From UBA4246 sp045113695 (lineage in GTDB: Bacteria > Bacillota > Clostridia > Christensenellales > Aristaeellaceae): a stretch of DNA of 64,000 nt. Below the pieces are notes generated by a model that was not told where the DNA came from, searched no databases, and saw nothing but the letters and a program-made list of their open reading frames with translations. This document shows, one piece after another, positions 8,745-20,900 of this stretch. How positions within the stretch are numbered: position 1 is the first letter of the stretch; each line of letters starts with the position of its first letter. Both the position numbers and the translations under genes were made by a program. The stretch is taken from contig JBGUJG010000050.1 of NCBI GenBank assembly GCA_045113695.1, positions 1 through 64,000 on the forward strand. Reading direction: 5' to 3'.

Positions 8745-8773
8745 TTGACGAAGCAGCCGGTTTGTTGTACTAT
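8745..8773 (+). promoter_or_regulatory. Sigma-A promoter for the giant FecR/YDG gene
   Basis: TTGACG (8745-8750) and TACTAT (8768-8773) with a 17-base spacer. Transcription would start near 8780 and leave a leader of about 130 bases. Confidence 0.7.
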
Positions 8774-8822
8774 TTTAGTGGTAAAAAAGATGGTTTGTGA
8801 CCGGTTATGCGGGTCGGTAAAA

Positions 8823-8870
8823 CGTCCCGCCTGGAGATGTCTGATCAGCCTTCCGTTCCCCGCCGGGACG
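8823..8870 (+). promoter_or_regulatory. Possible leader hairpin upstream of the giant gene
   Basis: CGTCCCG (8823-8829) is perfectly complementary to CGGGACG (8864-8870) inside the untranslated leader. No known riboswitch class was recognised, and it may be no more than a local structure. Confidence 0.3.
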
Positions 8871-8912
8871 GACAGAGTTTTGCCTGATCTTCTGAATAAG
8901 GAGGGGCTCCGG

Positions 8913-11900
8913 ATGAAAGAAAATAGAACCGCCGCACGTTTCCTGATATTACTTCTGATGGTTCTGGTCCTGGCCGGCTGTCTGCCGGTCCGTGCTGAAA
9001 GCTATGATGCCGGAACGATGCGCCTGCTGCGCTATGAGGGGGAAGTCGAGATCCTGGACAAGGACGGCCAGCCCCGCTTTGTGTTGGAAAACGTGCGTTT
9101 TGCCAGCGGTGAAACGATGCAGACCGGCAGCGGGAGCATGGCGTCCGTCAGCCTGGACAGTGCTAAAATCGTCACCCTCGGCGCCGACACGCGGGTGTCG
9201 TTCAGCCAGGAGTCCAGCCATCTGCTGCTCAGGCTGCTGGAGGGCACGATCTTCCTGGACGTTCAGGAAAAGCTGGACGAAAATGAAAGCCTGGACATTC
9301 AGACCAGCACGATGACGATCGGCATCCGCGGGACGATGGTCTGCGTCTCCCATTCGGAGGATGAACAGGCGTCCCGGTCCCAGATCATGCTGCTGGAGGG
9401 GAAGACCGACCTGGATTACCTGGATGCCTCCGGCAGCCACAGGCTCCTGCCGCTCAGCGCGGGCCAGAAAGCGGATGTCCTGCAGTCCGGCGGGGACGGC
9501 GGGGGCGCAACACCGGCAGTCTCCCAGCTGTCCGCCGGGGACATCCCCGTGCTGGTCAGGAGAATCATCTCCGAAGATCCCGCCGTGCGGCAGCGGGTGC
9601 TGGAGGGCAGCGAAGAAGCGGCCGCCATTTTCAGCCCTGCGCAGGAGGCTCCTGTGCCGGAAACCGTCAACCCGTATCCTGATCAGGGCGACTGGACCTG
9701 GAACGAGACCGTGACCCTGGTCGCGCAGAGCGCCAGCAAGCTGTATGACGGCGAGGCACTGACACGCTCGTCCAACGTCCTGGTGTACGGCCTGCCCGGA
9801 GACTTTACCATCGACGTTTCCGCCCGGGGTTCACAGACCGACGCCGGGTCAAGCGAGAACATGGTTTCCGACTGTGTCATCCGGAACGCCATGGGCGAGG
9901 ATGTGACCGGCCATTTCAAAAGCATCCGGAAGATCAGCGGCCAGCTGGTGGTCAACCCGATTCCCGTGTCCGTGTGGACCGGGAGCGCGGAAAAATATTA
10001 CGACGGCGAACCCCTGACCAACCCGGAGGCCGGGGTGAAGGTACTGGACCATCCCGTTTCGGAACAGCCGGACTGGGGGAATACGTCCGTGGTCAGCCAA
10101 ACGTCCCTGGGGAGCGAGGCGATGATCGCCGTCAGCGGCAGCACCTGGGTCCACGCCGTCAACCCGATCACGAAAGAGTCCCAGGACATTGAGCTGCTGG
10201 CCGGGCAGCGCCTCACGGTGTGCCTGAAAAACGAGCAGACTCAGGACAGCATCTACTATCAGATCGATACGCTGAAGGTGGAGGATCTGCCGGAGGAGAT
10301 CCTCATCCTGTACGCGAACAACCCGGGACTTCTGTCCAAGGCCTGCGAGGAGACCGGGTGGGATCCCGCCCTCCTGGCCGACCGCATCAACGCGCTGGAA
10401 ATCCCGGAAGAAAGCGCAGAAACGAAAAACGGACTGGTCATCCAGAGCGGCGTGGAGGACCGGCTGCTGACGGACTCCGCCAGCGTCCGCATTGACATCG
10501 ACTCGGCAATCACGAATTACAGCACCCGCGCCCTGACCGAAAAAGAAGCGCACTTTACTCCGGTCGTTCTGAACGCCAATATCACGGTGACCGCCACCGG
10601 ATCACAGACGGAGGTCGGTTCCAGCGAGAACGGCTATACCATCTCCTGGGGCGGCGCGAACGAAAACAACTATATCGTGACCAGGGAAGAACTGGGCACC
10701 CTGACCGTGCTCCCGCGGCCGATCGACGGTTTGGTCGTGATCACGGCTGCTTCCGACAGCAAGACCTATGACGGAATACCGCTGAGGAACGGGGGGTACA
10801 CAGTGGAAGGCCTGCCCGCCGGATACCGTCTCGCGGCAGCCGTTTCAGGCAGCAGGACCGACGCGGGCACCGCGGAAAACCTGATCACTGACTATCATAT
10901 CTACGGCCCGTCCGGCGAAGACGCGACGGATCAGTTTATCAACGTTTTTACAGACAGCGGGGAGCTTGCGGTCAACAGCGCGCCGCTGTGGATCACCACG
11001 GGTTCAGCTGAAAAGGTGTACGACGGCGGGGCCCTGGAAAACGCGGAGGCATCCATCGCCGGCCTGGTGAACGGGGAAACCGCGGCGATATCCGCCACGG
11101 GATTCCTGACGGGCCGGACAGGCACCGCGGACAATACCTATGAGATCACCTGGGGAACGGCGAAAAAGAGCAATTACTATATCGCTTCGGAAAAGCTCGG
11201 CACGCTGACCATAGAGCCGCTGGGCATGTCGATCGATTTCGGCGGCGCGGCAGCGGTCTATAACGGCAGCACCTATCTGCCCGACCCGGTGCTCACCTAT
11301 ACCAACGGGCCGCACGCGGGCGAAACCCTGGCGGGCATCCGGATGAGGGCGGCGGACGCCCTGTTCCGTTTTATACTCTTCACGCAGGATACGCTGGATG
11401 TTTCCGTCACCGGCATGGGGACGGACGCCGGCACGTATTCCCTTTCGGGCAGCGTCAGCAGTCCGGATGAAAACCTGTTCTGCATGATGCCGTCCTTCTC
11501 CGGCATGACGCTGACGATCAGCCCCCGCGAAATGACGGTCGAAACGCCTTCCGCCTCGAAACCCTATGACGGGACGGCGTTGACGGCCGGGCCGGCAAAG
11601 GTCACCGGCCTGGTGTCCGGGGAAACGGCGGCGGTGACCGCCACCGGCAGCCGGACCGCGGTCGGCGAAAGCGAAAACACCTATGCGATCGCCTGGGGTT
11701 CGGCGAAGGAAAGCAACTATACCGTCAGCGAAGCGCTGGGTACGCTGCAGGTGACCGCCAATGCGGGCCCGGTGACCCTGACGGCCGTTTCGGCGGAGAA
11801 AGTGTACGACGGCACGCCGCTGACGGCGGAAGGGGTGACGGCGGAAGGCCTGCCTGCCGGATTTACCGTCACGGCGGCGGTTTCCGGCAGCCGGACGGAT

Positions 11901-14900
11901 GCCGGGAGCAGCGAAAACAGGATTATCTCCTATACGATCCTGGACAGCGAAGGCAGTGATGTGACGGGGAACTTTACCGGTATCACCGCAGTCTCCGGCA
12001 CGCTGAAGGTTACCCCGGCGGAGCTTACGGTAACCACCGGCAGCGCTTCCAAGGCTTATGACGGCACGGCGCTGACGAACGCCGAGGTGTCTGTCACCGG
12101 GCTGACCGGCGCGGATCAGGCCAGAGTGACCGTCACCGCGACCGGCAGCCAGACCGGTCTGGGCGAGAGCGAGAACACATACAGCATCGACTGGGGCGGT
12201 GCTGACAAAGACAATTATACGATCATCGAATCGCTTGGGAAACTGACGGTGGAAGGCTATGCCACACCGGTCGTGTTTACCGCGCTTTCCGCTGAAAAGA
12301 CTTACGACGGCAAACCGCTGACCGCCGGGGTTACGGCGGAAGGCCTGCCCGCCGGCTTCACCTTCGCTGCCTCCGCGGAAGGCAGCCAGACCGCCGTGGG
12401 CACCTGCGCGAACAGGGTCGCATCCTATCAGATCTTCAACGAAGCTGCGGAGGATGTGACGGTCACGTTCATCAACGTGACCGTCAGCGACGGCACGCTG
12501 ACCGTAAAAAAAGCGGCTCTCACGATTGGCACCCCCGATGCGGAAAAGCCTTACGACGGCACGGACCTGACTGCCGCAGGCGTCACGGTGACCGGCCTGG
12601 CGGAAAGCGAGGAAATCAGCGTGACGGTCTCCGGCCGCCAGCGCGCGGTGGGCAGCAGCGAAAACAGCTTCACCGTGAACTGGGGGAGCGTGGACAGCGC
12701 CAACTATACCGTTGCCGAAACACCCGGCACCCTGACGGTGACGCAGAATGATACCCCGGTCACGCTGACGGCCCAGTCCGTGAGCATGACGTATGACGGC
12801 GAGGCCAAGGCCGGCTTCGGCGGTGTGACCGTGGAAGGCCTTCCGCCTGCGGTAGGGATCATGGCGGAAGCGCAGTGGAGCGCAAAAGACGCTGGCGAAT
12901 ATCCCCTGAACGTCAGCTATTACCTGACGGACGATGAGCTGGGCGGCATACCCAACGATTATTTCACCAACATCACCACGGTTTCCGGCACACTGACCGT
13001 GCTTCCCGCCGCGCTGACCGTGACCACCGGTTCCGCAGAGAAAAAATACGACGGCACGGCGCTGACAAATGCCGAAGCGTCCGTCACCGGTCTGGCCGGA
13101 CCGGACAAAGACCAGGTAACGGTCACGGCCGACGGCAGCCGGACGGCGGTCGGCGAGAGCGAAAACACGTACACGATCTCCTGGGGTACGGCGAAGGAGA
13201 GCAATTATACCGTCACCAAAGCGCTTGGCACACTGAAGGTGACGGCCAATGACGGCGCTGTGACCCTGACGGCGGCTTCGGCGGAAAAAGTGTACGACGG
13301 CACGCCGCTGACGGCGGATGGGGTCGATGCGGAAGGACTGCCCGCAGGTTTTACAGTCACGGCTTCCGTTTCCGGCAGCCAGACGGACGCGGGAACCTGT
13401 AAAAACGAGATCGTCAGCTACCGGATCCTCGACGGAAACGGCGGGGATGTCACCGCGAACTTTTCGAACGTCACGACAGCGGACGGCACGCTGACGGTGA
13501 ACCGCGTGAGACTGAATCTCAGCTTTACAGGCGGCGGGACGCATGTATATGACGGAAGCGAACATGCGTTCAACGTCGTGGCGGAGAGCCCGGATATGGA
13601 TGATGTCGATTCCGCAATACGTACTGTCAGCGATTCGCCGCTGACATTCGCCTGGGTCGTACGCACTTCCTGCGGAAAGCTCCGGCTCGGCGGGTTTCCG
13701 CTGGGCGGCAGAACAGACGCGGGAACCTACGAGCTCAACTGCACTTACACATTCATGGAAGGAAATGCCGACAACTTCCTCGTCACCGTAACGCCGGATA
13801 CCGCCGTCATCACCCCGGCCCCGCTGACGGTCAGCACCGGATCCGCAGCCAAGGTGTACGACGGCGCGGCCCTGACTGCCCCGGCCTCGGTCACCGGCCT
13901 GATCGGCGCGGATGCAAGCCGTGTCCACGTCACCGCCACCGGCGCGATTACTGACGCCGGAACGGCTGAAAACACCTATACCATCGATTGGGGCTCGGCG
14001 AATGCCGGCAACTATGAAATCACGGAAGAAATCGGCACCCTGACGGTGGAGAAGCGGTCTTTCCATTTCACCACCTATACGCAGAACGCCGCAGGTACGA
14101 AGAACTATTATGCGGCTGTTCCCTACTGCGGAGAGAATTACCAGCTGGGTGCGGGATACTCGTTCAGCGCCGCTCAGACCAATTATGATGATTTCACCCT
14201 GGAGTACAGCAAAAATGACCCGGGCTCGGCGGACATGAAAATCACCTGGACCTGGGGAGATTCGTTTACCTTCCACGCAGCGGGCGGCAGCGGAAAGGAC
14301 GCCGGCTTGTATCCGGTATACGGCGGGGTGGAATTCCATTCGGGCAATTCAGCGAACTACGATGTGGATTATTCCTGCTACCCCCTGGAGATTACGCCCG
14401 CTGAACTGACGGTAACGACCGGCAGCGCTTCCAGGGCATATGACGGCACGGCGCTGACGAATGCCGAAGTGTCCGTCGCCGGCCTGGCCGAACCGGACAA
14501 AGACCTGGTAACGGTCACGGCCTCGGGCAGTCAGACGGAAGTCGGCGAGAGTGATAACACGTATACGATCGCCTGGGGTACGGTGAAGGAGAGCAATTAC
14601 ACCGTCAGCAAATCGCTTGGGAAGCTTACGGTGACGGCCAACGACGGCATGGTGACTCTGACGGCGGCTTCTGCGGAGAAAGTGTACGACGGCACGGCGC
14701 TGACTGCGGACGGAGCCACGGCGGAAGGCCTGCCTTCCGGCTTTACCGTCACTGCAGCAGTTTCCGGCAGCCAGACGGACGCGGGAAGCTGCGAAAGCAC
14801 GATCACCTCCTATACGATCCTGGATGGCGCAAACCAGGATGTGACAGGGAACTACACGAACGTGGCCACGGTTACCGGCACGCTTACGGTGACCCCGGCG

Positions 14901-17900
14901 GTTCTGACGGTGACGACCGGCAGCGCTTCCAAGGTCTATGACGGCACGGCGCTGACGAACGCCGAGGCGTTCATCACCGGCCTGGTGGGCGGCGAGACCG
15001 CCGCGGTGACCGCCACCGGCTCGATCACCACGGCCGGAACGGCGGAAAACACCTATGCGATCGAATGGGGCACGGCGAAAGCCGGCAACTATACCCTGGC
15101 GGAGAGCCTCGGCACTCTGGAAGTCACGCCGAACGATACGCTGATCACCATCACTTCCGGCGACGGCTATATGCGCTACAAGCCTTATGACTGCATAGTG
15201 AAAAACAGTGATTATACAGTCGAAGGCCTGCCGGCAGGCTTCACCCTGACCGCGGAAATCACGGGCGAACAGAGCTGGGCTGTCGGTTCCAGCCCCAATA
15301 CCATCGCTTCCTATACGATTACCAAAGGCAGTGAGGATGTTACTTCCTGCTTCAGCAACGTGCAGAAGGCGGAGGGCACGCTGACAGTCGGTAAGGCCAT
15401 CGTCACCATCTGGTCGGATGACAGCGAAAAGACCTACAGCGGTACGCCGCTGACCGGCGGAACGATTCACTGGACCGGCATCTACGGCATGGACAACGCG
15501 CAGAACGGAATCACCATCACTCATGACATCTGGCTGACGGACGCTGGGTCGGCGGAGGACAAGTTCAGCGTATACTGGAATTATCCGGAGCTGGAAAGCC
15601 TGTATGAGATCGAAGAACACCCGGGCACGTTGACTGTCAAACCGGCTCAGCTGACGGTGACGACCGGTTCGGCTTCCAAAGCTTATGACGGAACGGCGCT
15701 GACGAATGCGGAAGCGTCTGTTTCCGGCCTGGCGGCCGGCGAGACGGTCACGGTGACTGCCACCGGCAGCCAGACGGCTGTGGGCACGGGCGAGAATACC
15801 TATACCATCGAATGGGTCACGGCCAAGGCAGGCAACTATACCCTGACGGAAAACCTGGGCACATTGACAGTTGCCCCAAACGACACACCCATCACCTTCA
15901 GAGCTTCATCCGCCGAAAAGGTGTACGACGGCACTGCGCTGACCTCCGGCGGAGTGACGGCGGAAGGGCTGCCTGCCGGTTTCACCTTTGAAGCCGCCGC
16001 TTCCGGCGCCCAGACGGATGCGGGCACCGGCGATAACGAGGTGACTTCCTATAAGATTCTCAAAGACGGCAGCGACGTGACTGCCGGCTTCACCGGCATC
16101 ACCACCGAAAACGGAACCCTGAAGGTGACGCCGGCGACGGCGACAGTAACCACCGGATCGGGCAGCAAAATGTATGACGGCGCCCCGCTGACCAGGGCGG
16201 AGGCGAGTATTTCCGGCCTGGCAGGCGGAGAAACCGCTGCGGTGACAGCTACCGGCAGTCAGACGGACGTGGGCACCGGGGTGAATACCTATTCGATCGA
16301 ATGGGGCACAGCCAAGGCGGACAACTATACCCTGACAGAAAACCTGGGCGAGCTGCAGGTAACCGTAAACAGTACGGCTGTTACCTTTACCGCGGGTTCC
16401 GCCAGCAAGCCGTACGACGGGACCGCATTAACGCTGAATCAGGTCACCGCTTCCGGCCTGCCCTCCGGGCTGAGTTTCACCGCTTCAGCCAGCGGCAGCC
16501 GGACGGATGCCGGCACCGGCGAGAATACCGTCTTCTCCTATGTGATCCTGGACGGAACAAACGCGGATGTAACGGCGAACTTCAACAACATAACCACTGT
16601 TCCCGGTGAACTGACTGTCACTCCCAGGAAGGTGTCTTTCGACCTGAACGGCACTTCCAGAAAATACAACAGCTTGCCGCTGTTCCCTTCCAAAGTCACC
16701 GGCGAAGATGAGGACGGAAGCGTTCTGGTTCCCACCAGCGAGAACAGTATCGGCGATTATTATCTCGGTTTGCCGTACAAACTGGAGAGCGTTTTCTCTC
16801 TGGTCGGCAGTGACGAGATCACGGTGACAAGCGGTCCGGAGTTTGAGAGCGGATGTACGGACGTGGGTTCCTATACCATCATTCCTCAGATTGTTTTCAG
16901 CTCCGGGGATGCGGCGAATTATGAGTTCTCCTATATCAACAATATCTTCTCGGTCACCCGCATGAACATCAGGGTGGATGTACTCGCCGGCGAACCTGTC
17001 GAATACGACGGCGCTTTCCACACCGGCGACGTAAAGGTCTACGTTGAGGATGCGGAACTGACAGACAGAAGTTACTATGATGCGTCGAAGAAATGGAGAT
17101 ATGACAGTGACGAACTGAGCATATATGTAGAAGTCGAGGGAGGACGAACAGACGCGGGGGAAAGTGATCTGACCTGCAGCTGCAGTTTTTCGACTTATTA
17201 CAATTCGGACCCGTCAGGAAATATCAATCTGACTGTAAACGACGGTGTCAGGCTGACCGTTCTTCCAAAACCTGCAACGGTCAGTACCGGGTCTGCTGAG
17301 AAGGTTTATGACGGAACTGCTCTGACTGCGCCTGGTACGCTTACCGGTCTTGTTGCCAGTGATGAAAGCAAAGTAACCTGGAATGCAACCGGAACAATCA
17401 CTGACGCAGGCACAGCATCCAATACGTATACCATCAATTGGGGAGATGTAAACCCAAATAACTATGCTATTACCGAAAACCTGGGCACTCTGATAGTCAA
17501 ACCTGCCCCGATCAAAGTCTCCACGAAAGATATCAGCGAGAGCAAGACCTATGACGGCAATCCGTCACCGGTTAATACAGCGAGGCCAACCATCAGCGGG
17601 TGGCATGAAGCGGGTATCGAGGCGGTATCTCAGCCAAACCAGATCACCGACGTGGGGGAGGTCCCGCTGAAATATGAGATGAATTGGGGCAGCGCTAAGG
17701 AGAGCAATTACGAGATCACCGACGAACTTGGCACGCTTTCTATCACTCCGCTCCCGGTGACGTTTGATATGAACTGTTATGACATGAATTTCAACGGCTA
17801 TCCTGCCCTGCCGGACGGTATCGAAGGTACTTATGGAGGCGGCGGGATCGTTGAGAAAGCGAATGAAGAATTCATACACGACAGCCACGGTATGCCGGTC

Positions 17901-20900
17901 AGTCTGACAGCCGAATTTAATCTGATTGGCAGCGATAAGGTACGGTTGTATACGGAAGGACAGGTCAACGTCGGCAGCTTTACCTTGGAGCCTGAGCCAG
18001 AGATGCTTTCCGGCAAAGCAGGGAACTATGTCTTCTCCTATACAGACAATACCGGCTCCGTCAGCCCGCTGGAGGCGCAGTTCAGCCTGGGCGGGGGCTA
18101 TCCGGTCTATTATGACGGGCAGTTCCACGGCGGAGACCTGCGCGTTTACTGCGACAACGAAGGGTTTTTCAGCACAGACAAAGTGAACGATACCCAGTGG
18201 CGTGTTTCCTGTTATAACGGTGATGCGATCGACGTGACGATCACCGGCGGCGGCACGGAACTGGGCACTTACACGCTTTCCTGCACGTATGCCTTTGCCC
18301 CGGGCACTCCGGCCAACTATGACATATCCTTCTGGGGCGAGACACTGGAGATCAAAACCATCGATACGCCGGTTACGTTCACCGCGGAATCCCTCAGCAA
18401 GACGTACGACGGCACACCGCTCTCCGGCGGCGCTGTCACGATGACTGACGGCTGGCTCCTCTGGGACTATACCTGGACGGGCACCGTTTCCGGCAGCCGG
18501 ACGGACGCGGGCATCGGCGAAAACGGGCTGGAAGTGCACATCTTCAATGAAAACGGGATCGACGTGACGGGCACCTATACCAACCTGACACTGGTGAAGG
18601 GAACCCTGACGGTGGAAAAAGCCCCCCTGACAGTGAAAACCAGCAGCGCTTCCAAGGCTTATGACGGCACCCCGCTTGAGGGCGGTGAAGCCACTGTCAC
18701 CGGTCTGGTGAACGGCGAAACCATCACCGTTACCACCTCTTCCCTGACGGAGGTGGGCACCGCGCCGAACGATTACACCATTGACTGGGGAACGGTGAAT
18801 AAAGACAATTACACCATCACCGATGAGATCGGCACCCTGGAAGTGACCGCCGCCGATACGGCGGTTACCCTGACCGCGGCATCTGCGGAAAAGTACTACG
18901 ACGGCACTGCCCTGACCAGCAATGAAATCACGGCCGCGGGTCTGCCGGGCGGCTTTACCGTGGAAGGGACGACAAGCGGCAGCCAGACCAATGCGGGAAG
19001 CACAGCCAACAAGATCGAAACATATAAGATCTTCAATCCTGAACATGAGGATGTGACCGGCAGCTTTACAGAAGTGACCCTCCAGGACGGGATGCTTACG
19101 GTAAAGCCTATCGAACTGACGCTGACGCCGCACCTGGCAAATAACGTTGTCTGTGTATGGGACAATCTGAACGATTATTACGATCTGGAAAACAGTTTGA
19201 CAGGCGAAATCACTCCTGCCATGGACCTTGATATTCATGTCATTGAAGGCGAGTTGATGGATGTCCGATTTGCGGATATAAGCTTTGCTGTGGCTACTCC
19301 GCGCTACAGAGATTTCGAACCTGCTTTGGGAGAACATGTCATTGATCATCTGGAAGTGGAGTATCTTTGGTACGGCAATCTTGACAATGTGAAGATTACG
19401 TATGTGCCGGTTGCGTATGAAGTGGTGCCGATCGAATTCAGCGTTGATCTGGCAGGAGGGACTTATATCGGAGACAGTCTTTCCCGTACGCCTGTCGTCA
19501 CCCTCCTGAACAGCGAGTGGGCGGGTGAAGAATTCGAATGCGAATTCGTGTCCTATGACGATGCCCTGATGACGGAATCATGGACCGCGATGATTCATGA
19601 CTGCGTAATGAGCCTGTCCGTACAGCGTACCGCTGCCGGCGGAACTTCGTGGACGCTGCAGGGCAGCGCATCCATCCCCGATTACGACGACAGCCTGATC
19701 CACTGCACCTGGACAAATGATATGCTGAACATCATACCGCTGCAGATCCGGGCCGATTTGGGCGGCGGTGAATACACCTACGGTGAGGAAGTGAAAAAAG
19801 ATCCCGCGCTGACCTACCTGAACGGCCCGCATGCGGGGGAGACCGTGGCGTTCTCCTCTGAGACATGGGACGGGGACGGAACAAGCGCATCCTACGATTT
19901 CGTCCTGTACAACGGCGTGACCATGTCCCTGGATGTGAGCTTCGGTGTACTGGGTGATTCCGAATGGAATTATGTGATGTCCCCTTCCAGCAATCTGGAC
20001 GGAAACAGCGGGTACGATATTGCCTACGTCAACAATACCTATGTGGTCAATCCCGCCCCGCTGACCGTCACTACCGAATCCGCCAGCAAGGCCTACGACG
20101 GTACGGCGCTGAAAAATGAAGGGGCCTCCGTCTCCGGCCTGGTCCATGGGGAGACGGTAACGGTTGCCGCAACCGGCAGCCAGACAGATGTCGGTTCAAG
20201 CGATAATACCTATTCCATAGACTGGGGGACCACCGAAGAGGGGCATTACACGCTGATCGAAAACCTCGGTACGCTGGAAGTGACAGTCAATGACACGCTG
20301 GCTGTCACCCTGACGGCGGCGTCTGACAGCCGGGATTATGACGGTACGGCGCTGGAAAACAGCGGTGTCACTGCCAGCGGTCTTCCGGAAGGCTTTACGG
20401 TGACGGCCACAGCCAGCGGCAGCCAGACGGATGCGGGAAGCAGTAAAAATACTGTTGATGACGGCTGGGTGATCAGAAACGCCGCCAGTGACGATGTGAC
20501 GGCATACTTCACGAATATCATCAGGGTCGATGGTACGCTGACAGTCCGTCCTGCCAAGATCAAGGTATCCACGAAAGATATCAGCGAGAGCAAGACCTAT
20601 GACGGCAAGCCGTCGCCGGTCAATACGGACAGGCCGACCATTACCGGTACACTGTATGACGCGGACATCGAAGCGGTATCCAAGTCCAACCAGATCACTG
20701 ATGTGGGGACGGTTCCGCTGCAATATGAAATGAATTGGGGCAGCGCGAAGGAAAGCAATTATGAGATCACCGACGAACTTGGCACGCTGACGATTACTCA
20801 GGCGGAAGCGGCGGTCACAACCGGCAGCGCCAGCAAGCCTTATGACGGAACACCGCTGACAAACACTGAAGCTGACATTGACGGACTGGTCAACGATGAG

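Noticed and set aside
11004..14339. A 1,111-codon open frame on the minus strand across the giant gene
   Set aside because: It is antisense to the YDG repeats, has no ribosome site or known domain, and arises because repeated GC-rich codons avoid stops on the opposite strand.
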